Assembly (NCBI GenBank): GCA_004565275.1
Contig: SDOX01000020.1
Coordinates: forward strand, 189,189-253,188
Reading direction: 5' to 3'
DNA: 64,000 nucleotides
From: Nannochloropsis salina CCMP1776
Taxonomy: Eukaryota; Sar; Eustigmatophyceae; Eustigmatales; Monodopsidaceae
Shown: one piece after another, positions 32,407-42,477 of the stretch
Layout of the letters: every line of letters begins with the position of its first letter
Numbering within the stretch: the first letter of the stretch is position 1
Position numbers and translations under genes: made by a program
The notes under the pieces: model-generated
The model's input: the letters and a program-made list of their open reading frames with translations, nothing else
Databases searched by the model: none
What the model was told of the DNA's origin: nothing

Positions 32407-33716
32407 GTGGTGCAGGCCGCTTCTTGTGACGAACGCGTACGCCGACAATAGGAGTACAAGGGGTGTTGGAAGGGAATTTGAGTCAATCTTCAAGCGATGG
32501 TCTTTCTTATGGTAGATGTCAGTAGATATAAATGACTGTCGTGAATGCCAGCACGCCCGTCCCGCGGATAGGGGCTGGAGTGCGGTAGAGGGGCCTTGTA
32601 AGTTTGGGCAAATGCACGTCCATTTGCCGGCCGTTAGTAGCCGTTACACTAACTACTAGTGTTGGCCCAGCCATGCGAGAACCACGCCCCGAGCATGTTC
32701 TACACTCCTCTGAAAGCCTTTAATGGTAGGAGAGACTTTTGATGGTGGTGTGTGAAAGAGACGCAATCGAGGAGTTTCTCTTCTTTTGTGATTGGACTTT
32801 AAGCGAATGATGGATGTTTCTCGATGTGTAGACGGAATAGTGCACTCCGGGTAGGTGCCAGGCCGAGCCGAGGCGCAATACTACCCGGCGGGATACACCC
32901 AGGGTGTGTATAGACTTTTTCTCAGGAAGAGGGTGTTGTCATATTTTTACCTATTTGGTATTTCTCTGTACCTTTCTTCTCCCTGTGGATACCGTCAACC
33001 TATAAGGACCTATACGTATAGCTACGGGACGGGTGGCACGAGAAGGTGGGACTCCTGCCAAAAGGTCTTTGTGACTTGGATCTGTTCGCAACACGCGCGC
33101 ACCGTGTCTCGTGCGTAAGCACAGAGTATCTGCCGCGTTCAAACATCTTCAAAGGTATTTACGTCGGCAAAGGACGTTCACTTGCTCTCGTTGGCAAGCC
33201 AGACATTATTTGTTACGATGTGTTAATCCTCAAGTGTTCACTGGTATGTAGCCTGCAATGGATCAAGAAAGGACTAGCATGTCAAGAGTCAAGAGGAGCG
33301 CGTCTCTTGATTGCATCCATTGCTGCTTTTAGGGCCTATCCCCCTACAATGTATTCCTTAGGGGCACTTCAAGTCTGGTTGTCTAGTTGTAGGGCAAGAC
33401 TGTGGCAGACGTGAAAGATACATACCACAGTGCAAAACGTCTTCAATTTGAACACTTGTTTAGTAGGCATCTATCTGCTTCAACAAATCCCTATCCGGTC
33501 CACGACGCTTTCCGGAGCATTGTGTGTGCGCGCTCGGGTAGGGAGGGAGGGGGGAGGGAGGGGGGAGGGAGGGAGGGAAGGAGGGAAGGGGGGAGGAGAG
33601 AGGGAGGATGGGGCTAGGTGGTATCTGGTATCTACATCAAATGAGAAATAAACATTGTGACGTTGGCCGAACATTTTTAAAGGACTTTTTTCAATAAATG
33701 CACTACTCTGATACTG
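32407..33716. other. Intergenic region with a G-rich simple repeat
   Basis: About 1.3 kb between the CLC start and the 3' end of ATG10. It contains the GGGA-type tract listed separately. Plus-strand frames (for example from 33046) have no motifs. No RNA gene was recognised. Confidence 0.45.
33537..33612 (+). repeat. GGGA/GGGGGA purine tract
   Basis: An almost pure purine run built of GGGA, GGGGGGA and GGAA units. It has many G-triplets and could form a G-quadruplex or triplex; the minus strand is the matching CCCT tract. It lies just downstream of the ATG10 stop, on the 3' side of that gene. Confidence 0.8.
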
Positions 33717-34550
33717 CTATGGGAATGAGAATAAAATTGCCTGCACAAATTGGGGAGGTATTTTCAGTCCCAACACTGGAGCTACAAGACTAAACCATTG
33801 TATCAAGTAGTCCAAGCCCCTCTGGCAGGCTTCCACTCCTTCCACGTCCCTGCCGGTCCTAAATTCTTTTTCATTTTGGCACGAGCATATCAGACGAGAC
33901 ATTCTCGCGGGCGTCCCACAAGGATGCAAAAAAAAATAAGGGAGTCCCAAAAGTGGGTGCTCATCTTGCGACAAAATTGTCCACCTGCCTACCCCGTTTT
34001 CTTGGTCAGTGTCTTCCGTGGCAATGCCGCAAAAGCGCGCCAATTCATCTCTAATGAAGGGGGCCCCATCGGCTCGGGTAACTCGCAACCAGAGCGTCGG
34101 AGTCCTGTAGGCCTCATCGTACAACACGTGCAAATCCCAGTCCGTCATGACGGCAATGCGTGCACGATCAGGTGTGGGGGGAGATGGCTGCATTGGAGGA
34201 AGAGAGGCGTCATCGCAGTAATCCTGGCCTGTCACATCTTCCTCGAAATCTGCCTCCGTGCTTCGTCTTCCCTCGGCATTGTAAGACGAGCGCCTGTCAG
34301 CGCAATTCTCAATCTCGAGCTTTTCGTTCCCAAAGTCCCCCTTCCCGGCGATCGGGGGATAAGTGCGCGTGAAGCTTAAGGATACGAACGGCATTCTATT
34401 GAGCTTGTCGGGAGGCGCCTCCCGCATTTCCCACTCCCATCGCCATCCATCAGGTCCCTCATCTCCCTTATGCGCCTCCCACGCTGCCCGGACAAGCGGT
34501 GAGGTCCACGCGACTATTCCTTCTCGGAAGATTTCGGCAGCAATAGTCAT
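33717..34550 (-). CDS. ATG10: ATG10, E2-like conjugase for ATG12-ATG5
   Basis: Single exon, 277 residues from the first in-frame ATG (34550). The ATG10 fold is recognisable from WDLHVLYDEAYRTPTLWLRV, then the signature TILSQDEHPLLGLPYFFLHPCGT with the catalytic cysteine at about 211, and the C-terminal YLIQWFSLVAPVLGLKIP. The N-terminal half has FREGIVAWTSPLVRAAWE and WRWEW, matching the family's first helix and strand, and an acidic insertion (about 85-130). ATG10 takes ATG12 from ATG7 and passes it to ATG5 during autophagosome formation in the cytosol. A few upstream codons are open to a CGCAG that might be a splice acceptor, so a short extra N-terminal exon is possible. Confidence 0.85.
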   Translation of the reverse strand: MTIAAEIFREGIVAWTSPLVRAAWEAHKGDEGPDGWRWEWEMREAPPDKLNRMPFVSLSFTRTYPPIAGKGDFGNEKLEIENCADRRSSYNAEGRRSTEADFEEDVTGQDYCDDASLPPMQPSPPTPDRARIAVMTDWDLHVLYDEAYRTPTLWLRVTRADGAPFIRDELARFCGIATEDTDQENGVGRWTILSQDEHPLLGLPYFFLHPCGTPARMSRLICSCQNEKEFRTGRDVEGVEACQRGLDYLIQWFSLVAPVLGLKIPPQFVQAILFSFP

Positions 34551-34932
34551 TCCACTGCGAAGCAAGAATCTTTAGGTCTCACTTCATCGGAGGCGATGGC
34601 CTGAGAGCGTAAAATTGTATCGAGGTTACGACCCTTTCCAGTGGCTGGACATGCGCCTGTGGTGCAAGGGGGAAGTAACGCTTAGAGTGAGAAGGACAAC
34701 AAAGAATGGTGCAGGAATTGTGGCTGGCATAAAGGGAGCTCTTGTACAGTTAGTCGGCAAATCAATTTTTTCATCTCATTTCACGGGAGGGCGGCCTCCT
34801 GGACCTGCATGACCCCAAACCGGAGGCAAACAACCCGCACGGCATACGGGCCTCAAGCGACAGGCGCGCCTGCGGAATTTATTCGTCTTTCGCCACTCCT
34901 CCAAAGCATTCCCTTCCGATCCAATCACCACT
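34551..34932. other. Spacer upstream of ATG10
   Basis: 382 bases between ATG10 and the 3' end of the aminotransferase gene, both on the minus strand. No other feature seen; presumably ATG10 promoter and neighbour 3' UTR. Confidence 0.45.
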
Positions 34933-36702
34933 TCAAGCCTCTTCTTTCCCATTCCCGTTCTCTAGACCCGCTACGCCAGCCTCGTCCTTCCCCCTCCATC
35001 TCAGAAAGCGCGCCTTGGCCTCTACGATGCTCGAGTCTGCCTTACAGAAAGCAAAGCGGGCATGGTTCTTCGCCAAATGTTTGTGCTCCTCCTTGTAAAA
35101 GGCAGAGGGGGGTATAGCGGCCACGCCTGCTTCCAGAGTCAGATAGCGGCAGAAGGCCCAATCTCTGGACATGGGATTGGGGGAGGCCGGCGTGCTCTCG
35201 CCAAGATAGCGCGGGGGGACCTGGATGTTGCTCGTGTCCGCGATGATGAAAAAGCCACCTTCGGGGACGATGGGTTCGAGACCTGCTGTTCTAAGCGCGT
35301 CGACTAAAAGCGTACTGTGGTACGGGAGGGAAAGGAGGGGGGGCACGTAAAGGAAACGTACACGATGGCCGGAATCTGCCTGTCTCCTGCCTTTGCGCAT
35401 TGCGCGGACTGGAAGCAGCTATCTCCGCGCCGCAGACCCTCCATTTTCCCTTCCCTACACCCACAACCCCCTTTCTTTCTCGTCCCATCGCCCCTGCCCC
35501 GTCACGCTTTCCCCTACTTACCGTTTTCGCATGTATTCGTCCCGCAACCAGGCGTAGTAAGAGGGAAATTCCATGTAAGGTTTTTGGGCCTGCAGAAGCA
35601 TCTCAGCCACTGCCGCTTGCAGGGGCGTGGCCACTGAGAATTGCACGTATTGGTTGCAGCACATGACCCCCCGGATCAAATGCGTTGGGCCTAGGAGCCA
35701 GCCGATCTTCCAGCCGGTCACGCAGAAGGTCTTTCCCGCCGAGGACAAGGTCAAGGTGCGCTCCCACATGCCGGGCAGGGTGGCGAGGCGCACATGCTCG
35801 TGGCCCGGATAGGTGAGGTTCTCATACACTTCGTCGGACAGAACCAGGGCCCGCGGGTGCGCCCGGACCAGGTCCGCCAGCTTTTGCAGCTCGGATCGGG
35901 CGAAAACTTTCCCCGTCGGGTTTTGGGGCGTGTTGAGGAGGAGGAGTCGAGTGCGGGGGGTGAAGGCCGCGGCCACCTCTCCCCAGTCCAGGCTCCATGT
36001 CGAAGAGGAGGGGGATGGGGGTCGAAGAGGGACATACACGCAGGTCCCGCCCGCCATTTTTACCTGGACGGGGGAGGGAAAGGGGGAGTGTGTGGGAGTG
36101 TGTGTGAGCACGGGCTTGAGGCGTGGAGCAGATCTCCCCCCGCCTTCTCCCACATACCTGCGCGGCGTATATGTCGAAGGCGGGCTCGATGAGGATCACC
36201 TCGTCGCCGGGGTTGACGAGGGAGTGGATGGCGGCGAAGAGTCCCTCCGAGACCCCCACAGAGACCGTCACCTCGGTGTCGGGGTCGAGGCTCCGACCAA
36301 AGAGGGGCGAGTAGTGGGTGGCTAGGGCGGAGGCCAGGTCTGGCAGCCCGGCCGAGCGGCAGTATTGGTTTTGGTTGTCCTCGATGGCGCGCACGGCCGC
36401 CGTTTTGCAGAAGTCAGGGGTGGGCCAGTCTGGAAAGCCCTGTCCGAGATTAACCGCCTGCATCTGTGCTGCCAGGGGGGTAAATTCTTGCCACACAGTT
36501 GGTTTCTGTGCGATGAACGAGGGCATCGGAAATCGTTACCAACATTTCGTTTCTGAAAACGTGTGCCATTTACGACATGACTACAAGGCCGAGGGTTTGG
36601 AGGCCGGCGAGCCGCAGTACGACGCCTGTACTTTCCACAGGACCTCACCTCAAAGCCTTTGAGGCGGTCGGCAGGACCGAAGTCGAAGTCTTCCGAGCTC
36701 AT
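34933..36702 (-). CDS. Kynurenine/glutamine transaminase-type class I aminotransferase
   Basis: Four exons, 36702-36649, 36505-36158, 36063-35522 and 35314-34933, give 441 residues starting MSSEDFDFGPADRLKGFEKP. The KAT pattern is complete: DRLKGFEKPTVWQEFTPLAAQMQAVNLGQGFPDWPTP, NQYCRSAGLPDLASALA, GVSEGLFAAIHSLVNPGDEVILIEPAFD, NTPQNPTGKVF, LSDEVYENL, and SSAGKTFCVTGWKIGW with the PLP lysine at 245. The last exon adds TLLVDALRTAGLEPIVPEGGFFIIADTS. These PLP enzymes transaminate kynurenine, glutamine or methionine with 2-oxoacids; many also act as cysteine-S-conjugate beta-lyases. No clear mitochondrial presequence in the chosen start; an upstream exon could add one. The three introns each have clean GT-AG sites and compatible phases. 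Confidence 0.9.
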
Positions 36703-37366
36703 CTGCCTGTAGTCAATGTCATGTACTCCAGGTATTGAGACGGTACCGCTTGAGTCATGCACATGTCGGGGTACACGCCTTTACATGCCCTGCCTCCAAT
36801 GGCCCCGATCATGTAACTGTCCCCACGACTACTGGGAAACAGTGCCAGGAGAAATTTCGCTTAGCTACGACTAATTTTTCATGAGTTTCCGGAGGTTACC
36901 TGGTGAGCAGCCGGGTAAAGGAGGGGGCAAGTGTTCTACGGTGATATGAAGGTAAGGAAGAAGCCCCACCCGAAAGCAGCCAAGACACGCGAGCGAAGGC
37001 TGAGATCTTGAGCATGCACTTCGCACCCCAGACCAAGCCAAGCCCTGTGTGTCCGTGTGTGCAGAGATCGCCTGAGTGTGACAGTGACCACTTTTTGAGG
37101 GGCTGTGGGCGATAGCGAGACGGAGTAGCAGCGGATCCCGATGCTCGTCGCAGCAGGTGGGTGTTCAAAAGACAATCCAATACTCATCAACCCCTTCTCC
37201 CCTCCCCCGTATCACCTCATCAATGTTAGGCACTGGGAGGCTTATGCCGGGATCAGGCCTACTTATGTGATGCCAGTGTCCGATTGAAAGGCTTCCGGGA
37301 GACAGGCAATTGACTGGCTCGTTCGCTTGCTTTCAGTGCCTGCTCCCAACTCCGACCTTGTGCGTC
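36703..37366. other. Shared upstream region of divergent genes
   Basis: About 0.66 kb between the aminotransferase (left) and F-box gene (right). Contains short frames on the minus strand with no motif. Likely holds both promoters. Confidence 0.45.
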
Positions 37367-38698
37367 ATGCCCCACCATCGCAGAGGTTCGCCATCCTCCT
37401 CCCACTCGTTCACACGTCCATCCCTTTGCCAGCCTGTGGTGCTACCTCCCTCCAACTTTTCGTTTTCATTGCCGGAGGACGTCGTGTGCCGGGTATTGGA
37501 CTACCTCCCGCGCTCCATCCGGAGCTTCGCATCCATCTGTCGCATAAACCGCATGTGGAGACGACTGGGAACGCGAGATGGCATATGGGAGCCCTTGATC
37601 AACCAGGAGTACGGTCAATCCATGCTGAAGCGCCTAGACATCACCAAAAATCTGCACCGGTTTTATGTGGGGCAGCAACGGGCGCGGATTGCCTGTCAGC
37701 CCTTGTTGCGATCTGCCGGCGGGGAGGACGAGACAGTGTGTTGCACTCTGCCGCCCGAGAGCTTCTTCCAACCCTTCACCTGGATTGTCGAGGTCCGAGA
37801 GGTACAGCACCAGTCCCTGGTGTACTCAACAGCTTTGAGCTTGGCAGACGGGGAAGAGCGGGGGCGACTCTTCACATCAGCCGGCCTCTTCGTCATCGGA
37901 AAAGGACTGCAGCTGGGGATAGACGTCAAGTCTCGCTTGCAGCCAGCACGGGCATCTCTTGGTGGGAATGCGAAGGCGCTGCCCCGCGATCGCAGAAGGG
38001 AGGGACACCCAGGGGTGGGGGGAGGGCCGGACGGAGGGAGGGCGTGTGGGGAGGTGCGAGTGAGAGGACGCGGGGGAGGAGCTCAGGCACATCGGTGCAG
38101 GAGGGTGAAGACGGGCCGAAGGAGCGGAGCGTGGAGGTGCGAAGAAGAGAGGGAGACTGGCGGAGGGGAGGAAATGGCGTCGGAGGAGGTGGCAAGGTCC
38201 GGGTGGGGGAGGGCAATGGGCGCGGGGGCGACAGACACGACGGACAACGAGGAGGAGGAAGAGGAGGAGGACGGGGAAAAGGAGGGGGAGCAAGAAGGAA
38301 GGCCGGCCTTGCTCTTCACCCTCGGGGTCTACGACCGGGAGCGAGGACGCTCCGCGTGCCTGGTCAGGAGTCGACTGGAGGCGCCTCGCCCCCCTCCGTG
38401 GGAAGGAAGGTGCTGGGACGGGGCTTTTAGCGGCCCGGGTGGGGGGGCGACGACGGTGGTGGTGCTCGACCCCACGCACTCCCTGCGCGTGGCCCCCGTG
38501 GTGGAGATGGGGGACTGGGCGGATAAGACCTTTCTCCTCCGCATTCGGGTGGACTTGCAGATCTGCCCGTGCAGGGAGTTGGAGGGAGGGACGGACGGGT
38601 GCCACTGCCCGGCTTTCAAAGGGCTCGGGATGATTCACAGGGAAGGGGCGTGGATGCTGCTGCGGGACTTGCTAGTGCACAGATTGGCTTGGTTCTAG
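37367..38698 (+). CDS. F-box protein, substrate domain unknown
   Basis: Single exon, 443 residues from the first in-frame ATG. An F-box lies at about 35-75: LPEDVVCRVLDYLPRSIRSF, then ASICRINRMWRRLGTRDGIWEPL, with the usual leucine/proline start and tryptophans. The next 110 residues (FYVGQQRARIACQPLLR ... FQPFTWIVEVREVQHQSLVYSTALSL) look like a beta-rich domain, interrupted by a long low-complexity insertion (about 215-330, rich in Gly, Glu and Arg), and the beta-rich part resumes with RPALLFTLGVYDRERGRSACLV and ends DLLVHRLAWF. By family the protein should be an SCF ubiquitin ligase receptor binding SKP1 through the F-box. I do not recognise the substrate-binding part. A CAG upstream of the ATG might be an acceptor of an unseen exon. 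Confidence 0.75.
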   Translation: MPHHRRGSPSSSHSFTRPSLCQPVVLPPSNFSFSLPEDVVCRVLDYLPRSIRSFASICRINRMWRRLGTRDGIWEPLINQEYGQSMLKRLDITKNLHRFYVGQQRARIACQPLLRSAGGEDETVCCTLPPESFFQPFTWIVEVREVQHQSLVYSTALSLADGEERGRLFTSAGLFVIGKGLQLGIDVKSRLQPARASLGGNAKALPRDRRREGHPGVGGGPDGGRACGEVRVRGRGGGAQAHRCRRVKTGRRSGAWRCEEERETGGGEEMASEEVARSGWGRAMGAGATDTTDNEEEEEEEDGEKEGEQEGRPALLFTLGVYDRERGRSACLVRSRLEAPRPPPWEGRCWDGAFSGPGGGATTVVVLDPTHSLRVAPVVEMGDWADKTFLLRIRVDLQICPCRELEGGTDGCHCPAFKGLGMIHREGAWMLLRDLLVHRLAWF

Positions 38699-39010
38699 GG
38701 AGGGATGGAAGGGGGTGGACAGGGAAAGCGGGATGTATAGGGGGGATTGTAGACAGATTGGGGCCGGACGTTCAAGAGAGAGAATGGAGATACTGGGAGG
38801 GCGGAGGATTGAGACGCGCGCCTGGAAGCAATAAAAAATGGGCGCCATGCCCGTGGAAGCAACAAGGTTGCCCACAGCTCTCCCGATCTGGCCACAGTTC
38901 TCAATACTTTCCCACAAGCAAGCGATACCTGCGTGGCATGCTATAAATTACCCAAAAGACCAGTTAAAGCCCATTCTCCTTCCTGGCTGTCCCCCGTTTT
39001 TGCATGCCTC
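38699..39010. other. Spacer between convergent genes
   Basis: 312 bases between the 3' ends of the F-box and esterase genes; presumably 3' UTRs. Nothing else seen. Confidence 0.45.
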
Positions 39011-40006
39011 TCAGGACCCGATGTCCTCGTTCAAAAACCTCACGATCTCCTCCAGACTCTGCTCCGACTCCGGGAAAATGTCGAAGAACGTCATGTAGGC
39101 GTGGACTGTGTCTGGGTATATTACCTGACGCACAGGCACCCCTGCCGCCTTCAAGCGCTCCTTCAGCGAGCCCGCCTCGCTGGCCAGCGGGTCGCACGCC
39201 GCGGTCAAAATCAGGGTGGGTGGGAGCCTCTCAGGATGCGGGTACAGGATGGTGGAGACCTCCGGGTTCTCCAGCACGGCGCTGCGGGCGTCTTCGTCTT
39301 TGGCGTCTGTGTACGCGGGCCCCAGGTAGCTCTCGAGGTAATAGTCGATGGCGGTAGCGGACAGCCCGTAGCCTGTGCCGTAGGTCTCGTAGGACTCCCC
39401 CCGGCATCGCACGTCAACAACGGGGTAAATGAGGACCTGCCGCTTGATGCGATGCTCTGGCCGGACCTGGGACTCCGGCTTGCCCGCAAGCCTCACTGCC
39501 AAGGCGCTCATTAAATTGCCACCCGCGCTGTCCCCCGCCAGGCTAATTCGAGTCGCGTCCCAGGCCACCTGCCCCACCACCCAAGTGTACGCCGCCTCCG
39601 CGTCGTCCAATGCAGCGGGAAAGCGGTGCTCCGGACTCAGCCGGTAATCTACCGCGACCACAACATGATCCGACCCCACCGCTATACGCCGGCACAGCTG
39701 GTCGTGCGTCTCAAGGTTGCCTTTGACGAAACCGCCGCCGTGCGCGTACAGAAGAACCGGGAGCGTCGCGTCAATTTTGGGAGAATACACCCGCACCTTC
39801 ACTGAAGCGTTGCCATCCAACGAGGGGATACTGAGGTCCTCCACGCGTCGGACGCTTAGGTATGGCCCCCCTAATGCCCGTGCCGCCGCCTCCATCTTGG
39901 CCCGACCCACGTCGAGAGGCATGTCTCTTGCAGGGGGCGCGTTGGGAGGGAAGATCTGGGCCAAAAAAGCTTGCGATGCCGGGGTCAAGCTCATCGGAGA
40001 TGGCAT
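39011..40006 (-). CDS. HSL-family alpha/beta-hydrolase (carboxylesterase/lipase)
   Basis: Single exon, 331 residues. The hormone-sensitive-lipase (family IV) signature is complete: oxyanion-hole HGGGF at 89-93, YRLSPEHRFPAALDD, nucleophile elbow GDSAG (Ser160), acid Asp272 (ACDPL) and base His302 (VHAYMTF). Length and layout match bacterial family IV esterases closely, with no targeting peptide and no intron, so it is predicted to be cytosolic. The family hydrolyses short- to medium-chain acyl esters; the natural substrate cannot be inferred. Lack of introns and strong similarity of pattern to bacterial enzymes raise the possibility of ancient gene transfer, though single-exon genes are common in this window. 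It is divergent to the REX1-B gene with 367 bases between ATGs. Confidence 0.92.
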   Translation of the reverse strand: MPSPMSLTPASQAFLAQIFPPNAPPARDMPLDVGRAKMEAAARALGGPYLSVRRVEDLSIPSLDGNASVKVRVYSPKIDATLPVLLYAHGGGFVKGNLETHDQLCRRIAVGSDHVVVAVDYRLSPEHRFPAALDDAEAAYTWVVGQVAWDATRISLAGDSAGGNLMSALAVRLAGKPESQVRPEHRIKRQVLIYPVVDVRCRGESYETYGTGYGLSATAIDYYLESYLGPAYTDAKDEDARSAVLENPEVSTILYPHPERLPPTLILTAACDPLASEAGSLKERLKAAGVPVRQVIYPDTVHAYMTFFDIFPESEQSLEEIVRFLNEDIGS

Positions 40007-40373
40007 TATCAGGGCCTGATAAGATTTTGGGATGTGCGTGGAGGAGGACTATCGTGACATTGATCGTAGGGTTCGGTGTGGAGTGGAGCATCATGATACC
40101 GAGGTGAGGATGCGCAGGAAGATATACAATGCTTTTCCCTCGGTAAGTCTGATGGCCCTCGTTTGTTAATACCTGGGTAGAGGCAATGCATTTAATATTT
40201 GCGCAGAATTCGCAGTTGGATGGTCGACGTGCGATCTTATCCTTAAGTCCGAGGCCAGAACGTCATGTTGCACTCAGACGTTGCTCTCGCTGAGGCTGGC
40301 GAGGAAGTTGCACGCACCGGGACGCAACGGGCATCACCTCACTTATTTTCCCCATGAACAGGAGAGTCTACGC
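40007..40373. other. Shared upstream region of divergent genes
   Basis: 367 bases between the esterase and REX1-B ATGs. A 30-codon plus-strand frame starts at 40265 (MLHSDVALAEAGEE...) and ends in TGA just before the REX1-B start, so it may be an upstream ORF or part of an unrecognised 5' exon. Confidence 0.4.
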
Positions 40374-41123
40374 ATGGACTTTGGTAAGTGCTCGGCAATA
40401 TTAGCGGGACGAAAAAGCTGCGAGGTAGGAAGTCAAAGGCACCATCACTCCGAGGAAGAGGTGCCTGAGGGGTACCTCCTGGGGCAGGTGATAGACCTGC
40501 GACCGTCGGCTCCCTCCTCTGAGAGCGTCCACGCCTGCGAACCACCTCAAGAGACGTCGAACCACCCATCGAACAAGGAGGATACCATCCTCTCCGTCGA
40601 GGCCCAGGCACAACAGAGCGTGCATAAGTTGCAGGAGGGGTTGACGGCGTTGTCTGTGAGGGGACTGGTGAAAACCTTCCGGCAAGCACAGGAGGAGCGC
40701 GTTCAAGCCTACAATTTTTTTGATCAGGGCTTGGCCCAAATTCTGTCGTCACGGGCATTCACTGAATACGATGCATTGTGCGCGGAAGCTACGGCCAAGT
40801 TCGCAGTTTTGAGCAACCTTGTGAACGCGGTTGCGGAGTGCCTGGGGAGGGATCCCTACAATAGAGTAGTTCTGGCAAGGTTACTTCGTCAAATACAAGC
40901 GGAAGAAAAGGAGAAATTGTCTCTCACAGCCGCCCTGCATCTGGAAAAGTTTAGACTCGCGACTTCCACGTGCAATGGCGCTGCAGAAAATGAAAATTCT
41001 GACGGGCGGGAAGCAATGCTTTTGCGTGAAGGCGCTAGACGGTTAGAAACGAACATCAGACTTGTTGTATGTCGCATAAATGATGTGTTGGAGGAAATAA
41101 GGTATGAGGAAGAGGAAGAATAG
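40374..41123 (+). CDS. REX1-B domain protein (required for excision 1-B)
   Basis: Single exon, 249 residues from the first in-frame ATG. The second half is the REX1-B domain: VKTFRQAQEERVQAYNFFDQGL, SSRAFTEYDALCAEATAKFAVLSN, the hallmark ARLLRQIQAEEKEKLSLTAALHLEKFRL, and the C-terminal INDVLEEIRYEEEEE; all helical. REX1 was described in Chlamydomonas as needed for DNA excision repair; animals have a homologue (REX1BD). The N-terminal 110 residues are poorly conserved and hydrophilic. The start is uncertain: ATGGACTTTG|GTAAGT right after the ATG resembles a donor site, but I found no in-phase acceptor that gives a better product, so no intron is modelled. The true 5' end may lie upstream. Confidence 0.75.
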   Translation: MDFGKCSAILAGRKSCEVGSQRHHHSEEEVPEGYLLGQVIDLRPSAPSSESVHACEPPQETSNHPSNKEDTILSVEAQAQQSVHKLQEGLTALSVRGLVKTFRQAQEERVQAYNFFDQGLAQILSSRAFTEYDALCAEATAKFAVLSNLVNAVAECLGRDPYNRVVLARLLRQIQAEEKEKLSLTAALHLEKFRLATSTCNGAAENENSDGREAMLLREGARRLETNIRLVVCRINDVLEEIRYEEEEE

Positions 41124-41748
41124 GACCAAAAGGAGGAAGGAGATTCTGCCGAAAAACTCCTATCTGCCGAGTTCGGAGTTGCTCTGAGCGCTGTTTCTTT
41201 TCGATTGAATGCGTGCTGTTGCGGGCCTTGTCCTCCTCCCATCATTTGAGCACTCCTTGAATGCATGCGTGTCCTCTTCTCTCCGAACACGCACCTCCAC
41301 GTGCGAGACAGCTTCAACAGGACAGCTTTTTTACCGGGCCCCGGAGCTTTCTCAAGCGCGAACATCAATCCACTTGACTGCCCGCAGGCGTCATACACGC
41401 GTGCTTTCATCGGTCCATGTACAGACACGCCTTCCCTGCTTTCCCTTGGCTCACTGCTACCTTTGCAACCTTCCATCGCCTCTCCGCGCTTCCTCCTCAT
41501 ACATCCCCCTCCTACGGCAACATCCTGTCTGCCCTACTGCGCCGTCTTTCTATCTTTTTCTTTGTATATAACCCTGCCTCGTCACTCCTCACATCACAAC
41601 TCGCCGAACTCTTTAGGCATAGCTGTTTTCCGCGGGAGCTGGCGCATCTATCAGTATGAATGGGAGATGTAAAAACAAAAAGAAACTTTGAGTCCTCTGT
41701 GCCACCAGGATATATAATTGCAAAAATGCCTTTGCCAACATTCATGCG
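41124..41748. other. Spacer between convergent genes
   Basis: About 0.6 kb between the REX1-B and tetraspan gene 3' ends. Plus-strand frames up to 135 codons occur but lack motifs and overlap one another. Not called. Confidence 0.4.
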
Positions 41749-42477
41749 TCATGCATCAGAAACCCATGCCTGCCTCCACGGTGGCACCACCCGTCGTGCC
41801 TCCCGATGCCTACCGTCAATGACGTAGTGTCGAAAGAAGTAGAGACAGACCGAGAAGACGGTGTAAAGGATGAAGAGGAAGAAAGCAAAGACCGCCATGG
41901 CGTTGTTGCTCCGCCTCTCCACGTCCCCGCTCGAGGTCTGCGCCAAGCCTACGAAGATAGCGAAGAGCAAGAGCTGCATTTGCGAGTACATGATGCAGGC
42001 GCCCAGAAAGACACCGGTGGCAATAGGCGTCTTTAGCTGTGTAGGAAATGTCGATAGGTGGAGCATGTCGGACAGGGATGCATCGACAGGGGGCGAATTT
42101 GTTCTTGGTCTCGTCGTACTCGAGAGGACCGGTCTACGTACCCGCTTCATGGTGATGGTTCCGCCGATGACAATAAGGAACAAGATAAGCATGGACCAAA
42201 TGGCAGCGAAACCTGCGGCATGGTTCGTGGTGGCCGTCTCCAGGTCTTTCTGGTTGGCGGCTGCAGCAATTGCGACTACAACGTAAGCGATGGAGAGGAT
42301 GGCATTCAAGTACCACAAGTAGGCGATCACTTTTCGCTTGTCATCACAAACCATTTTTATGATTCTTTCTCGTAGGGTCTGGAGTGCGTGGCGAGCATGA
42401 GAATTTGTGAGCGTGATGCGGGTCATGGCAGGTGCCATACACGATATGGGCATGGGCACCTCATTGGCAGCATTCAA
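41749..42477 (-). CDS. Four-helix (tetraspan, MARVEL-like) membrane protein
   Basis: Single exon, 242 residues from the ATG at 42477; a later ATG (residue 42, MVCDDKRKVIAYL) is an equally good start. Four hydrophobic helices are clear: YLWYLNAILSIAYVVVAIAAA (about 53-73), AGFAAIWSMLILFLIVIGGT (88-108), TPIATGVFLGACIMYSQMQLLLFAIFVGLA (about 150-180) and AVFAFFLFILYTVFSVCLYFF (193-213). A hydrophilic loop between helices 2 and 3 contains RRPVLSSTTRPRTNSPP. The 4-TM topology with cytosolic ends recalls MARVEL or related vesicle-trafficking proteins, but no specific signature is present, so this is a topology-based guess. The gene is divergent to MCM2 with 511 bases between the start codons. Confidence 0.7.
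   Translation of the reverse strand: MNAANEVPMPISCMAPAMTRITLTNSHARHALQTLRERIIKMVCDDKRKVIAYLWYLNAILSIAYVVVAIAAAANQKDLETATTNHAAGFAAIWSMLILFLIVIGGTITMKRVRRPVLSSTTRPRTNSPPVDASLSDMLHLSTFPTQLKTPIATGVFLGACIMYSQMQLLLFAIFVGLAQTSSGDVERRSNNAMAVFAFFLFILYTVFSVCLYFFRHYVIDGRHREARRVVPPWRQAWVSDA

Noticed and set aside
41209-41672. Overlapping plus-strand frames after REX1-B
   Set aside because: Two overlapping frames of similar length in a spacer, Ser/Pro/Leu-rich, no motif.
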